A DNA stretch of 64,000 bases from Chryseobacterium sp. Tr-659 (GCF_011752975.1 NZ_VWWP01000002.1:676784-740783), one strand, 5' to 3'. Numbered from the stretch's first letter, positions 1 to 9,521 are shown. Notes: generated from the sequence alone by a model not told the origin. A program made the numbers and translations.

Positions 1-100
1 CACATATCCCGGAATTTCCCCATCTGATGGAAATAAAATCAGTGGTTTATTGTAAATTGGTTAAGTTTTTGAAGCTTATTTTCTAAAACCAATTACACCA

Positions 101-1123
101 TTGAAGCTAATCACATTTACCAAAAAAGGAATTTACTGCCCGCAGGGAAAGTTCTATATTGATCCGTGGAGACCCGTAGATATGGCCATTATCACACATG
201 GCCATGCAGATCATGCCCGTTGGGGAATGAAAAAATACCTTTGTCATCATTTTACAAAACCTATTCTCCATCAGAGAATCGGAACAGATATAGAATGTCA
301 GAGTGTGGAATATGGAGAAACAATCATCATAAATGGAGTTAAGCTTTCCCTTCATCCCGCAGGCCACATCATTGGTTCAGCACAGATAAGATTGGAATAT
401 AAAGGATATGTAACGGTTGTTTCCGGTGATTATAAGGTTCAGGACGATGGTTTAAGTACACCTTTCGAGCTTATAAAATGTAATGAATTTGTTACGGAAA
501 GTACCTTCGGACTGCCTGTTTATAACTGGCTGGAAGTTCCGGATTTAAATAAAAAACTTCAGAATTGGGTGCTAAAAAATAAAGAAAATAATAAAACATC
601 CGTGTTTATCGGTTATTCTCTTGGAAAAGCCCAGCGTATTATGAAAGCGGTGGAAGATTTAGGAAAAATATACGTCCATTACTCTATTGGAAAGCTCAAC
701 GAAGCTTTTGAAACCGTAGGAATTGATCTTCCGGATTACACTATTGCAGATTTCAGAGAACGTCCTAAAGAGCTGGAACATGAAATCGTAATTGTGCCGC
801 CTGCCTTACTCGATAGCAATATCATTAAAAAAATTCCGGATCCGGCAACCGCAATTTGTTCAGGTTGGATGCAGGTACGCGGTGCCAGAAGATGGCGTAG
901 TGCAGACGCAGGGTTTGCAATGAGTGACCATGCGGATTGGAAAGGGTTGCTGCAAACGGTAAAAGCAACAGAAGCAGAAATTGTTCATGTCACCCACGGA
1001 CAAACAGAAATCTTTTCAAAATATCTAAATGAAACAGGCATCCGGGCAGATGTTGTGGAAACACTGTTCGGGGAAGATGAAGAAGTATCGGAAAAAGAAA
1101 CCATTGAAACGCCTGAACCATGA
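101..1123 (+). CDS. Ligase-associated DNA exonuclease (MBL fold)
   Basis: Metallo-beta-lactamase-fold nuclease of the mRNA 3'-end-processing-exonuclease-like type that accompanies bacterial ATP-dependent DNA ligases; the expected role is metal-dependent trimming of DNA ends during repair in the cytoplasm. Seen: 340 residues with the metal-binding HGHADH motif at residues 33-38, further conserved His (PAGHIIGSA) and an SDHADW motif near the C-terminus. The start used is TTG at 101; no nearby in-frame ATG keeps the N-terminus that leads into the HxHxDH motif. The stop overlaps the ligase start by 4 bases (ATGA), which points to translational coupling. Family function comes from characterised homologous clusters; substrate details here are inferred. 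Confidence 0.9.
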   Translation: MKLITFTKKGIYCPQGKFYIDPWRPVDMAIITHGHADHARWGMKKYLCHHFTKPILHQRIGTDIECQSVEYGETIIINGVKLSLHPAGHIIGSAQIRLEYKGYVTVVSGDYKVQDDGLSTPFELIKCNEFVTESTFGLPVYNWLEVPDLNKKLQNWVLKNKENNKTSVFIGYSLGKAQRIMKAVEDLGKIYVHYSIGKLNEAFETVGIDLPDYTIADFRERPKELEHEIVIVPPALLDSNIIKKIPDPATAICSGWMQVRGARRWRSADAGFAMSDHADWKGLLQTVKATEAEIVHVTHGQTEIFSKYLNETGIRADVVETLFGEDEEVSEKETIETPEP

Positions 1124-2700
1124 AACATTTTGCAGATCTTATCAATGCACTGGAAACCACCAATAAAACCAATGCAAAAATTGATGCAATTATCGATTAT
1201 CTGGAACGCGCTCCGGATGAAGATAAAGTATGGTTCATTGCTCTATTTACCGGAAAAAGGCCCAAAAGAAATGTCAATACAAACTACATGAAAGAATGGG
1301 CGCTCGAAATTACACAACTCCCGTTCTGGCTGTTTCAGGAGAGTTATTCTGCGGTCGGAGACCTGGGAGAAACACTTTCACTGATTCTTCCCCCGCCAAA
1401 GGAAAAAATAGACCGTACATTATCCGAATGGATGAATGATATTGTTGATTTGAAAGGAAAAACCGATGCAGAAAAAAAATCATTTGTTTTACATTCATGG
1501 AACGGACTGGATTACACAGAACGACTGATATTCAATAAATTAATAGGCGGAAGTTTCAGAATAGGAGTTTCAGATAAAACATTGATTAATGCATTGACAA
1601 AATTTTCAGGCCAGGAACCCAGTGCATTAATGCATAGCCTGATGGGAAAATGGCTTCCGGATGAAGTATCTTTTAAAGAATTGATTGCCGCAGAAAATGT
1701 AAATCCGGATAATTCAAAGCCCTATCCTTTCTGTCTTGCCTATCCTTTGGAAAAAGAACCACATGAACTCGGGAAGCCCGAAGAATGGCTGGTGGAATAT
1801 AAATGGGACGGAATACGCGGGCAGATCATCAGAAGAAATGATGAGGTATTCCTCTGGTCAAGAGGAGAAGAACTTGTAACAGAACAATTTCCTGAAATTG
1901 CAGCAGTAATACAAGCCATGAAAGGCAGTTTTGTTATAGATGGAGAAATACTTGCGGTAAAAGATGGTAAAGTTTTAAATTTCAATGAATTACAGAAAAG
2001 ATTAAACAGGAAAACTTTAACTAAAAAAATGCTTTCGGAAATTCCGATAGAAGTATTTGCTTATGATTTGCTGGAGCTTGAAAACAATGATTTAAGAGAT
2101 CAACCTATTTCCGCAAGAAGAGCTATGCTGGAAGAACTATTACTGAACGAAAACCCTCAAAATATTAAAATTTCCAAAGGCCTCGATTTTGAAAAATGGG
2201 AAGAGCTGGATACATTACGGGAAAATTCAAGAGCTGTAAACAGTGAAGGTTTAATGCTGAAACAAAAAAATTCTCCTTACCATTCCGGCCGGAAAAAAGG
2301 CGACTGGTGGAAATGGAAGATCAGTCCATTTACCATTGATGCAGTCCTTATCTATGCTCAAAAAGGAAGCGGAAGGCGAAGTGCCTATTACACAGATTAT
2401 ACCTTTGCAGTTAAAAATGGTGATTCTCTGGTTACCATTGCAAAGGCTTATTCCGGATTGACAGACAAAGAAATTATGGAAGTAAGCCGTTTTGTGACCA
2501 AAAATGCAGTCGAAAAATTCGGACCTGTGAGAACTGTAAAGGCAGAATTAGTCTTTGAAATTGCCTTTGAAGGGATTGGATTCAGTAACCGTCATAAAAG
2601 CGGTGTAGCCCTTCGTTTTCCAAGAATCGTAAGGTGGCGGAGAGATAAAACGGTGGCTGAAATTGACTCTCTTGAAGAAATTAAAAAATTAATACAATAA
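1120..2700 (+). CDS. ATP-dependent DNA ligase
   Basis: Seals nicks in duplex DNA with ATP as adenylate donor; a repair ligase distinct from the NAD-dependent replicative LigA. Seen: 526 residues; an N-terminal helical DNA-binding region (about 1-190), then motif I EYKWDGIRGQ with the predicted adenylated lysine at K228, motif III (FVIDGEILA), motif IV (SEGLMLK), motif V (WWKWK) and a C-terminal OB fold ending in FPRIVRWRRDK. It lies between the exonuclease and the helicase, with a 4-base overlap upstream and a single base before the helicase start, so the three genes are almost certainly one operon. Confidence 0.95.
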   Translation: MKHFADLINALETTNKTNAKIDAIIDYLERAPDEDKVWFIALFTGKRPKRNVNTNYMKEWALEITQLPFWLFQESYSAVGDLGETLSLILPPPKEKIDRTLSEWMNDIVDLKGKTDAEKKSFVLHSWNGLDYTERLIFNKLIGGSFRIGVSDKTLINALTKFSGQEPSALMHSLMGKWLPDEVSFKELIAAENVNPDNSKPYPFCLAYPLEKEPHELGKPEEWLVEYKWDGIRGQIIRRNDEVFLWSRGEELVTEQFPEIAAVIQAMKGSFVIDGEILAVKDGKVLNFNELQKRLNRKTLTKKMLSEIPIEVFAYDLLELENNDLRDQPISARRAMLEELLLNENPQNIKISKGLDFEKWEELDTLRENSRAVNSEGLMLKQKNSPYHSGRKKGDWWKWKISPFTIDAVLIYAQKGSGRRSAYYTDYTFAVKNGDSLVTIAKAYSGLTDKEIMEVSRFVTKNAVEKFGPVRTVKAELVFEIAFEGIGFSNRHKSGVALRFPRIVRWRRDKTVAEIDSLEEIKKLIQ

Positions 2701-2701
2701 C

Positions 2702-5152
2702 TTGACTGCTTTTGAAAATACCAATGGATTTAAGATCATTCAGCAATGGATGACCGGCAAAAACATGTCTCCATTTAAATTTCAGACAGATACCTGGCAG
2801 AAATTTGGAAACGGCTATAGCGGGATGGTAATTGCTCCTACAGGTTTTGGAAAAACATTTTCCGTTTTTTTAGCTTTAGTTTCAGACTTTCTGAATCATC
2901 CCGAAAACTACAAGAAAGGACTCAAAATGATTTGGGTAACTCCGCTCCGTTCTTTATCCAAAGATATTGCAAAGGCTATGCAGGAGGCTATTGATGAGAT
3001 CGGGCTGGATTGGGCTGTTGGGGTGAGAAACGGAGATACAGATCCTAAAGTAAGACAGCAGCAAGTGAAAAAAATGCCTGAAATCCTGGTGGTAACACCT
3101 GAAAGTCTTCATCTTCTTATGGCACAGAAGAATCATGAAACATTGTTCCGGGAGATGAAATGTGCTGTTGTGGATGAATGGCATGAATTACTGGGTTCAA
3201 AACGAGGGGTAATGGCAGAACTCGCTATTTCACAACTCAGAAAATATGTTCCGAAAATAAAAATCTGGGGAATTACAGCAACCATCGGAAATCTAGATGA
3301 AGCCATGGAAGTTCTTATTCCTTACGATTGTAAAAAAGTAAAGATCACCGCTAAAGAACATAAAAAAATAGATATTATTCCTGTTTTTCCGAACGAGGTT
3401 GAGATATTACCGTGGGCGGGACATCTTGGTAATAAACTGGCAGATAAAGTAGTTCCGATCATTTTGGAATCAAAATCTACCATTGTGTTTACCAATACCA
3501 GAAGCCAGAGTGAAATGTGGTATCAGCTGCTGCTGGATGCTCATCCCGACTTTGCAGGGCAGATTGCTATTCACCACAGCTCTATTGATGCCCACTTAAG
3601 AATCTGGATTGAAGAAAATTTAAGTTCCGGAAAATTAAAAGCTGTGGTTTCCACCTCATCCTTAGACCTTGGTATTGATTTTAAACCTGTGGATACCGTC
3701 ATTCAGATCGGCTCTGCAAAAGGAGTGGCAAGATTTCTCCAACGGGCCGGCCGAAGCGGACACTCCCCTTTTGAAACTTCAAAAATATATTGTGTTCCTA
3801 CCCATTCTCTTGAACTGATTGAGGTTTCTGCTTTAAAAGAAGCGGTAAAACAAAAAGTTGTTGAACCAAGAGAGCCTCAGGTTTTATGCTTTGATGTTCT
3901 GGTTCAATTTCTGATGACACTCGCAGTTGGGAATGGTTTCTATCCCGATGAATTGTATGAAAGAATTAAAAAGGTCTACTCGTTCCGTGAAATAATGGAT
4001 GAGGAATGGAAAAGCATACTGGAATTTCTTACGATTGGAGGCAGTGTTTTAAAAAGCTATGAAGAATTCCATAAAATTGTCATTATGGAAGACGGTTTAT
4101 ATAAAGTTACATCAAGAAAAATTGCAATGCTTCACCGGATGAATATGGGAGTAATTGTAAGTGATGCTATGCTGAAGGTCAAATTTATTTCTGGAGGCTA
4201 TATAGGAATGATTGAAGAATATTTTATCTCAAAACTCAAAAAAGAGGAAAAGTTTATTCTGGCCGGACGTACACTTGAAGTTGTAATGATCAAAGACATG
4301 ACGGTTTATGTGCGAGCCGCCAAAGGAAGAGCCCTGGTCCCTAGCTATCTTGGAGGAAGACTTCCTTTAAGTTCCGATCTGGGACAATTTTTAAGAGAAA
4401 AACTTTCACATGCTTTAAATCCGAAAGCTTCTGAAAAAGAACTTAAATTTTTGCACCCGTTATTAATGAATCAGGAAGAGAACTCTCATATTCCCAAAGA
4501 AGATGAATTTCTGGTTGAAATGATCAAAAACCGTGAAGGTTACCATTTATTTATGTATCCTTTTGAAGGCCGTCTGGTGCATGAAGTGATGGCTGCTTTG
4601 ATTGCCTATCGTATTTCGAAACTAGCTCCGATCTCCTTTTCTATGGCAATGAATGATTACGGGTTTGAGCTGTTCAGTGATAAAGAAATTCCTTTAAATG
4701 AAGATAACTTACATCAGATTTTAACCCGGGAAAACCTGATGAATGATGTTATTGCAAGCATTAATTCGGCAGAAATGGCAAGACGGAAATTTAGGGATAT
4801 TGCCGTTATTTCAGGAATGGTCATTCAGAATTATGCGGGGCAGCAGCGCTCTAATAAATCATTACAAAGTTCTGCAGGACTTATTTTTAAGGTACTTGAA
4901 GATCATAATCCCAATCACTTTTTAATTAGACAGGCTTATACCGAAGTTTTTAACATGCAGCTGCAGGAACAGCGCCTTGTAGAAGCTTTTAAACGGATTG
5001 AAAAATCTGAAATTATCCTGAAGCATTCCCGTTCATTTACTCCATTAAGTTTCCCGATCAAAGTAGACAGTCTGAGGCAGACACTTTCCAGCGAAGGCCT
5101 TGATGCAAGAATTAAAAGAATGCTAAAGCTGCAGGGAATAAGTAACGAATGA
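2702..5152 (+). CDS. Ligase-associated DEXH-box DNA helicase (Lhr-core type)
   Basis: ATP-driven 3'-5' DNA translocase/helicase of the Lhr-core family that co-occurs with the adjoining ligase and exonuclease and is expected to unwind damaged DNA. Seen: 816 residues; Walker A APTGFGKT at 45-52, DEWH box starting at D158, SAT-like motif GITATIG, motif VI QRAGRSGHS, then the long C-terminal Lhr-core region (WH and beta-barrel). The start is TTG directly after the ligase stop; no upstream ATG is available in frame. Length matches the family. Function is by family. Confidence 0.92.
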   Translation: MTAFENTNGFKIIQQWMTGKNMSPFKFQTDTWQKFGNGYSGMVIAPTGFGKTFSVFLALVSDFLNHPENYKKGLKMIWVTPLRSLSKDIAKAMQEAIDEIGLDWAVGVRNGDTDPKVRQQQVKKMPEILVVTPESLHLLMAQKNHETLFREMKCAVVDEWHELLGSKRGVMAELAISQLRKYVPKIKIWGITATIGNLDEAMEVLIPYDCKKVKITAKEHKKIDIIPVFPNEVEILPWAGHLGNKLADKVVPIILESKSTIVFTNTRSQSEMWYQLLLDAHPDFAGQIAIHHSSIDAHLRIWIEENLSSGKLKAVVSTSSLDLGIDFKPVDTVIQIGSAKGVARFLQRAGRSGHSPFETSKIYCVPTHSLELIEVSALKEAVKQKVVEPREPQVLCFDVLVQFLMTLAVGNGFYPDELYERIKKVYSFREIMDEEWKSILEFLTIGGSVLKSYEEFHKIVIMEDGLYKVTSRKIAMLHRMNMGVIVSDAMLKVKFISGGYIGMIEEYFISKLKKEEKFILAGRTLEVVMIKDMTVYVRAAKGRALVPSYLGGRLPLSSDLGQFLREKLSHALNPKASEKELKFLHPLLMNQEENSHIPKEDEFLVEMIKNREGYHLFMYPFEGRLVHEVMAALIAYRISKLAPISFSMAMNDYGFELFSDKEIPLNEDNLHQILTRENLMNDVIASINSAEMARRKFRDIAVISGMVIQNYAGQQRSNKSLQSSAGLIFKVLEDHNPNHFLIRQAYTEVFNMQLQEQRLVEAFKRIEKSEIILKHSRSFTPLSFPIKVDSLRQTLSSEGLDARIKRMLKLQGISNE

Positions 5153-5266
5153 TTAATTATGAAACATAAATTTTGGGGGAATCTTAACGTTAAATATCTT
5201 GATAAGTTTAAATAATCATCGTACCTTAGAGTATATTTCTCTGAAAGTAATATAAAGTTTAAAATA

Positions 5267-5869
5267 ATGGAAAAATTATTCTTGGTCCGTCACGGACAAT
5301 CACTCTGGAATCTTGAAAACAGATTTACAGGTTGGAAGGATATCGATATAACCGAAACAGGTATTGAGGAAGCCAAAAAAGCAGGTATTGCCTTAAAAGG
5401 ACAAAAAATAGATATTGCTTTTACTTCGGCACTTATCAGGGCACAGCATACCCTGTCCATCATCCTTAAAGAAATCGGAAACCCCAATATTCCGGTTGTT
5501 ATGGATAAAGCACTGAATGAACGTTCTTACGGAAATCTTGAAGGATTGAACAAGGCTGAAACCGCATTAAAATATGGTGATGAACAGGTTCATATCTGGC
5601 GAAGATCATATGATGTGGTTCCACCAGGAGGAGAAAGCCTTAAAGATACTTATAACAGGGTTATTCCCTATTTTGAAACTGAGATTAAACCTTTGTTGAA
5701 ACATGGGGAAAATGTACTGATCGTAGCACATGGAAACAGCCTGCGTGCATTGATCATGTATCTCGAGCATCTATCACCGGAAGAAATTCTAGAAAGAGAA
5801 ATTGCGACAGGTGTTCCTCTGACCTATGTTTTTGATGAAAAATTTCATGTAAGCAGAAAAGTAGGTTAG
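5267..5869 (+). CDS. gpmA: 2,3-bisphosphoglycerate-dependent phosphoglycerate mutase
   Basis: Cofactor-dependent interconversion of 3- and 2-phosphoglycerate in glycolysis. Seen: 200 residues, with phosphohistidine motif LVRHGQS at residues 6-12 (H9), [12 protein letters not shown], the ERSYG segment and the second histidine in [10 protein letters not shown]. It is shorter than the E. coli enzyme (about 250 residues) and matches the short form frequent in Bacteroidota. It has its own upstream spacer of 114 bases and is probably transcribed separately, although it sits between two members of the DNA-repair cluster; nothing suggests a repair role. Confidence 0.93.
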   Translation: MEKLFLVRHGQSLWNLENRFTGWKDIDITETGIEEAKKAGIALKGQKIDIAFTSALIRAQHTLSIILKEIGNPNIPVVMDKALNERSYGNLEGLNKAETALKYGDEQVHIWRRSYDVVPPGGESLKDTYNRVIPYFETEIKPLLKHGENVLIVAHGNSLRALIMYLEHLSPEEILEREIATGVPLTYVFDEKFHVSRKVG

Positions 5870-5921
5870 TTTATTTGATGTAAAGTTCACTTTTTAACTC
5901 TAAATTTTCAATTTATACAAC

Positions 5922-6581
5922 GTGTTTATAGCCGTAAAAAGCATTTCTATTCAAAATGAAACCTTCATCCTGACCAATCAACGGGCAGTATTCTGGGAAA
6001 AGGAAAAAGCATTGATTCTTTCTGATCTTCATATCGGAAAAACCGCACATTTCCGGAAAAACGGAATTGCTTTGGCCAATCACATTATGAAAAGTGATCT
6101 GGCAAGGCTTTCCGCATTGATAGAATATTTTCAACCCGAAAAATTCATCGTGGTTGGGGATCTGCTGCATGCCGGCGACAATTCTGATGTTGATGAATTC
6201 TGTCTGTGGAAAGACCAGTATCCTGATATCCGGTTTTATCTGATTGAAGGTAATCATGATCGTATCTCGGAGTCTTTGGAAAAGAAATTATGTTTCAGCT
6301 ATAAATCCGGATTATTGGATATTTCAGGCATCCGGTTTATCCATGATTTTGATGCTTCCGTTTCCGGATTTCAGATTACAGGGCATATTCACCCGGGAAT
6401 CATTTTGAATTCTTCGGTAAAAAATATCCGGCTCCCCTGCTTTGTTCTTACAGCAGATCAGCTGTTACTGCCGGCTTTCAGTGAATTCACCGGATTGGAT
6501 ACCCAAAATATTCCTAAAAAAGGAAAGTTTTTTGTCTTTACGGATATTGAGATTTATGAAATATGGCTATTTGAAAACTAA
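5922..6581 (+). CDS. pdeM: Ligase-associated DNA damage response endonuclease PdeM
   Basis: Manganese-dependent phosphoesterase/nuclease of the calcineurin-like family, fourth member of the ligase-helicase-exonuclease repair cluster. Seen: 219 residues with the full metallophosphoesterase motif set: SDLHIGK (D35, H37), GDLLHAGDN (D80), GNHD (110-113) and GHIHPG. The start is GTG at 5922; no in-frame ATG precedes the first motif. The gpmA gene separates it from the other three cluster members, which is unusual because pdeM normally adjoins them directly. Nuclease function is inferred from family. Confidence 0.9.
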   Translation: MFIAVKSISIQNETFILTNQRAVFWEKEKALILSDLHIGKTAHFRKNGIALANHIMKSDLARLSALIEYFQPEKFIVVGDLLHAGDNSDVDEFCLWKDQYPDIRFYLIEGNHDRISESLEKKLCFSYKSGLLDISGIRFIHDFDASVSGFQITGHIHPGIILNSSVKNIRLPCFVLTADQLLLPAFSEFTGLDTQNIPKKGKFFVFTDIEIYEIWLFEN

Positions 6582-6682
6582 TAATTTAGTAAAATGCTTT
6601 TATGCCTTTTGTGGTTTAGTAAAAAGTTTAAACAGACTTTAAATTTAAAATTTGTTCCTTTGTAAAATAATCAGAAGTTTTA

Positions 6683-7273
6683 ATGAAGAAATCAGAAGCC
6701 ACACGTCTTACTATTCTCCAGAAGGCGTTCGAATTAATCTATGTAAAAGGGTTTCAGACAACCAGCATTGATGAAATTATCGCAACGACTCAGGTAACTA
6801 AAGGTGCCTTTTACTATCATTTTAAAACCAAGGATGAAATGGGACTCGCCATTATTAATGATCTGATGAAGCCCAATTTTAGGAAAATATTCATTAATTC
6901 TCTTCAGAACAGCCAAAATCCTTTAGACAGTATTTATACCATTATGCATGATCTTCTGATGGAAAACGACTTTTTAAAGGTTGAATATGGCTGCCCCACA
7001 TCTAATTTCGTTCAACAAATGGCACCTTGGCACCATGCTTTTACTCAAGCTTTGTATGAACTTTCAAAAGAATGGGAACTAGCTCTTGCAGAAAGTATTG
7101 AAAAAGGGAAAGAAGCCGGATTCATCAAGAAAGAAGTAAGTGCAAGAGAAGTAAGCGTTTTTGTTATTTCAGGCTATTGGGGAGTAAGAAATATGGGGAA
7201 ACTGGAAAACACAAAAGAAGTTTATCTTGTTTATTTAAAAGGACTTAAGTCTTATTTTAAAACACTTCAATAA
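6683..7273 (+). CDS. TetR/AcrR family transcriptional regulator
   Basis: Ligand-responsive DNA-binding repressor. Seen: 196 residues; the N-terminal HTH (about 10-55, including TTSIDEIIATTQVTKGAFYYHF) is canonical for TetR proteins, and the C-terminal half is an all-helical ligand-binding domain ending in a conserved YLKGLKSYFK segment. It lies 70 bases upstream of a co-directional membrane-protein operon, and the gap contains a perfect 26-base palindrome overlapping the promoter. The likely target is therefore the downstream operon. The ligand cannot be told from the sequence. Confidence 0.92.
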   Translation: MKKSEATRLTILQKAFELIYVKGFQTTSIDEIIATTQVTKGAFYYHFKTKDEMGLAIINDLMKPNFRKIFINSLQNSQNPLDSIYTIMHDLLMENDFLKVEYGCPTSNFVQQMAPWHHAFTQALYELSKEWELALAESIEKGKEAGFIKKEVSAREVSVFVISGYWGVRNMGKLENTKEVYLVYLKGLKSYFKTLQ

Positions 7274-7284
7274 TTTTTTTTTCA

Positions 7285-7322
7285 AAAAACATACTAATTA
7301 GTATGTTTTTATTATACCTTTG
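7285..7322 (+). promoter_or_regulatory. TetR-type operator palindrome and -7 promoter element
   Basis: Positions 7285-7310 are a perfect 26-base palindrome with core ACATACTAATTAGTATGT. The Bacteroidota -7 element TACCTTTG lies at 7315-7322, 21 bases before the ATG at 7343. A repressor on the palindrome would block the space between the -33 and -7 elements. Binding by the neighbouring TetR protein is inferred. The palindrome could also fold as a stem, but it precedes a promoter rather than ending a transcript. Confidence 0.75.
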
Positions 7323-7342
7323 TTGTGTTCAAAAAATAAACG

Positions 7343-7801
7343 ATGTATCAAACACTTACATTTTTACATTCTCAAACCCGCTGGCTGGTTTTGTTAAGCT
7401 TGACTTATGCTATTTACCGTTCTTTCAAAGGATATCAGTCACAAAGAAAATTTACAAAAACAGATGATTCTGTAAGGCATTGGACAGCCTCCATTGCTCA
7501 TATTCAGTTAATCATAGGAATGATATTCTATTTAAAAAGTCCTGTAATCAAGTATTTTTGGAAGAATGTAAATGAAGCCACAGCATCTTTTGAACATTTG
7601 TTCTTTGGGCTGATCCATATTACATTGATGATTACGGCCATTATTATCATTACGATTGGTTCCGCTTTAGCTAAAAGAAAACTTTCAGACAAAGAAAAAT
7701 TCAAAACAATAGGCATCTGGTTTTCTATTGCACTGATGATTATTTTCATTGCAATTCCATGGCCTTTTTCTCCTTTTGTAAACAGACCTTATTTCCGATA
7801 A
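7343..7801 (+). CDS. Four-helix inner-membrane protein, cytochrome b-like
   Basis: Small integral membrane protein of unknown function. Seen: 152 residues with four hydrophobic helices (about 8-25, 50-68, 82-106 and 123-141), a HSQTRW motif near the N-terminus and a histidine inside a membrane helix (SIAHIQLIIG), the pattern often auto-named cytochrome B in Bacteroidota. Heme binding is not proven. It is the first gene of a three-gene operon with a DUF3817 protein and a rhodanese; only 2 bases separate it from the next ATG. Regulation is probably by the upstream TetR protein. Confidence 0.75.
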   Translation: MYQTLTFLHSQTRWLVLLSLTYAIYRSFKGYQSQRKFTKTDDSVRHWTASIAHIQLIIGMIFYLKSPVIKYFWKNVNEATASFEHLFFGLIHITLMITAIIIITIGSALAKRKLSDKEKFKTIGIWFSIALMIIFIAIPWPFSPFVNRPYFR

Positions 7802-7803
7802 TT

Positions 7804-8106
7804 ATGATGGATTTATTTAAAACAAAAATCGGCCAGTTGAGAATTCTGGCTATTTTGGAAGGGATTTCATTATTAAGCTTGATATGTATTGCCGTTCCTA
7901 TAAAATACTGGATAGGAAACCCAATATTTGTAAGATTAATGGGACCAGTCCATGGAACATTATTCCTGCTTTTTCTATTTAACACACTAAGTGTTGGTGT
8001 AGAACAAAACTGGAAGTTTAAAGAAGTAACCTGGAAAGTGATTCTTGCCTGCTTCATTCCTTTTGGAACTTTTTATATTGACAAAAAAATATTGAGCAAG
8101 CTATGA
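7804..8106 (+). CDS. DUF3817 membrane protein
   Basis: Integral membrane protein of the DUF3817 family; function unknown. Seen: 100 residues from ATG 7804 with three predicted membrane helices and the family hallmarks LRILAILEGISLL, a PIKYW segment and GPVHGTLFLLFL. A longer frame opening at 7759 overlaps the preceding gene by 43 bases and adds residues unlike the family, so the ATG at 7804 (or the next codon) is preferred. The 3' end overlaps the rhodanese gene by 4 bases. Confidence 0.85.
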   Translation: MMDLFKTKIGQLRILAILEGISLLSLICIAVPIKYWIGNPIFVRLMGPVHGTLFLLFLFNTLSVGVEQNWKFKEVTWKVILACFIPFGTFYIDKKILSKL

Positions 8107-8459
8107 AAAGTCTTCTTATTTTCTGTGGAATTGTTCTTATTCTTTATGTTGTCTATAAAGTTTACCGTTTCCAGACCTTAGACAACGGATTGCCGGAATT
8201 GCTAAAAAAAGGAGCTATTATTCTGGATGTAAGAACTGAAAAAGAATATGATACGGGACATATAGAAGGTTCTGTTAATATTTCATTAGGAACAATCAGA
8301 GAACGGTATATAGAATTAGATCCGGAAAAAACATATATCACTGTATGTTCTCATGGGCTTCGAAGTGTAAAAGCTGAAAATATCCTTAAAGAAAGAGGCT
8401 TTAAACACATCTATAATGGAGGAGCCTGGACAGACCTGCAAAAGGCAATTAATCAATAA
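8103..8459 (+). CDS. Membrane-anchored rhodanese-like protein
   Basis: Single rhodanese domain, a carrier of persulfide sulfur, held at the membrane by an N-terminal helix (residues about 3-20, LLIFCGIVLILYVVYKV). Seen: 118 residues; LDVRTEKEYDTGHIEGSVNI is the typical CH2A motif, and the active-site loop is CSHGLRS with nucleophile C82. It is the last gene of the TetR-controlled operon. A role in sulfur or cyanide/thiol detoxification is possible but not shown by the sequence. Confidence 0.88.
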   Translation: MKSLLIFCGIVLILYVVYKVYRFQTLDNGLPELLKKGAIILDVRTEKEYDTGHIEGSVNISLGTIRERYIELDPEKTYITVCSHGLRSVKAENILKERGFKHIYNGGAWTDLQKAINQ

Positions 8460-8460
8460 A

Positions 8461-8501
8461 AAATCATCTCTCCCGTAAATAATATACAGGAGAGATGATT
8501 T
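8461..8501. terminator. Bidirectional hairpin terminator
   Basis: A 13-base perfect stem, AAATCATCTCTCC (8461-8473) with its complement at 8489-8501, lies between the convergent rhodanese (+) and nitrilase (-) genes with A/T runs on both sides. It can serve both transcripts. Confidence 0.8.
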
Positions 8502-8503
8502 CT

Positions 8504-9457
8504 TTATAAGGGTTTATCGTTAAGCCATACCACCTTCTGCTCCGGAAGATGTTGTTTCCCGATAATCTCACGGTATAAATCTGGTCTGCGTGCCTGAATA
8601 TACCTGTGCCCTCCCGCCTGTGTAAGCTTTTCACGGGTAAGCAGTGCAGATTCAAAACTGTTTTCAAATGAATGACATTCTGCTATAATATCCCCAAAAG
8701 GATCAATAATCATAGAACATCCGTTTTTAAGCTGGTCATCATCCATTCCAACAGGATTTGAAAAAATAAGATAAACTCCGTTGTCATAAGCTCTTGCCGG
8801 AAGCCATTTCATCAGCCAGTCTCTGCCTTTCATACCGTTAAATTCCAGGCGCAATGAAGTAGGATCTGTATTTCGGTTTTCCCAAAGCTTCGGATCTACA
8901 AACCCTGCTCCGGGCCTTGTAGAAGGCGTACACATAGTAACATGAGGCATAAAAATGATCTCTGCACCCAAAAGCCTTGTTGCCCTTACATTCTCAACAA
9001 TATTGTTATCATAGCAGATCAGAATACCACATTTCCACCCCAGGATATCAAATACACAATATTCATTCCCCGGAATAAGATGGGGATTAATAAATGGGTG
9101 AAGTTTCCTGTATTTGGCTTTCAGTCCTGTTTTGTCAACGCATACATATGCTTTGAACAAATTATCATCCTGATCCTTCTCGAAAAGGCCGGATAAAATT
9201 ATAATATCATATCGTTCCGCAATTTCTCTTAATTTTTGTATACTTTCTCCTTCAGGAATAAGTTCTGCAATATCAAGAAGCTGCTCTTTAGAAAGTTTAC
9301 GGGCAAAAGTATATCCGGTAACAGAACATTCATGAAAAGCAATCACATGGGAGCCTTTTTCGGAAGCTTCCCTGGCTAATTTTTCTATCACGGAAAGATT
9401 ATAAGCTTTATCTCCGCTTTTATTTTCAAATTGTGCGGTTGAAATTTTAATATTCAT
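8504..9457 (-). CDS. Carbon-nitrogen hydrolase (nitrilase superfamily)
   Basis: Hydrolyses a non-peptide C-N bond (amide, carbamoyl or nitrile). Seen: 317 residues with the Glu-Lys-Cys triad: E43 in FHECSVTGY, K118 in YRKLHPF and C148 in ILICYDN. The FHEC and CYDN contexts resemble the amidase/carbamoylase branches rather than true nitrilases, but the substrate cannot be fixed. It is co-directional with an AraC regulator immediately upstream (start 9457, AraC stop at 9522), which may control it. Confidence 0.88.
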   Translation of the reverse strand: MNIKISTAQFENKSGDKAYNLSVIEKLAREASEKGSHVIAFHECSVTGYTFARKLSKEQLLDIAELIPEGESIQKLREIAERYDIIILSGLFEKDQDDNLFKAYVCVDKTGLKAKYRKLHPFINPHLIPGNEYCVFDILGWKCGILICYDNNIVENVRATRLLGAEIIFMPHVTMCTPSTRPGAGFVDPKLWENRNTDPTSLRLEFNGMKGRDWLMKWLPARAYDNGVYLIFSNPVGMDDDQLKNGCSMIIDPFGDIIAECHSFENSFESALLTREKLTQAGGHRYIQARRPDLYREIIGKQHLPEQKVVWLNDKPL

Positions 9458-9521
9458 TGTTTTTTCAGCAAAACTAGATCACTCTTTTCCTGAAAAATTG
9501 TACAATTCCGACATGAATAAT

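Noticed and set aside
1..100. Coding or regulatory content before the first gene
   Set aside because: Only 100 bases; no clear -7 box or upstream gene end could be identified.
5267..5869. gpmA as a phosphatase belonging to the DNA repair cluster
   Set aside because: Full set of phosphoglycerate mutase residues and the usual short Bacteroidota length; a glycolytic enzyme.
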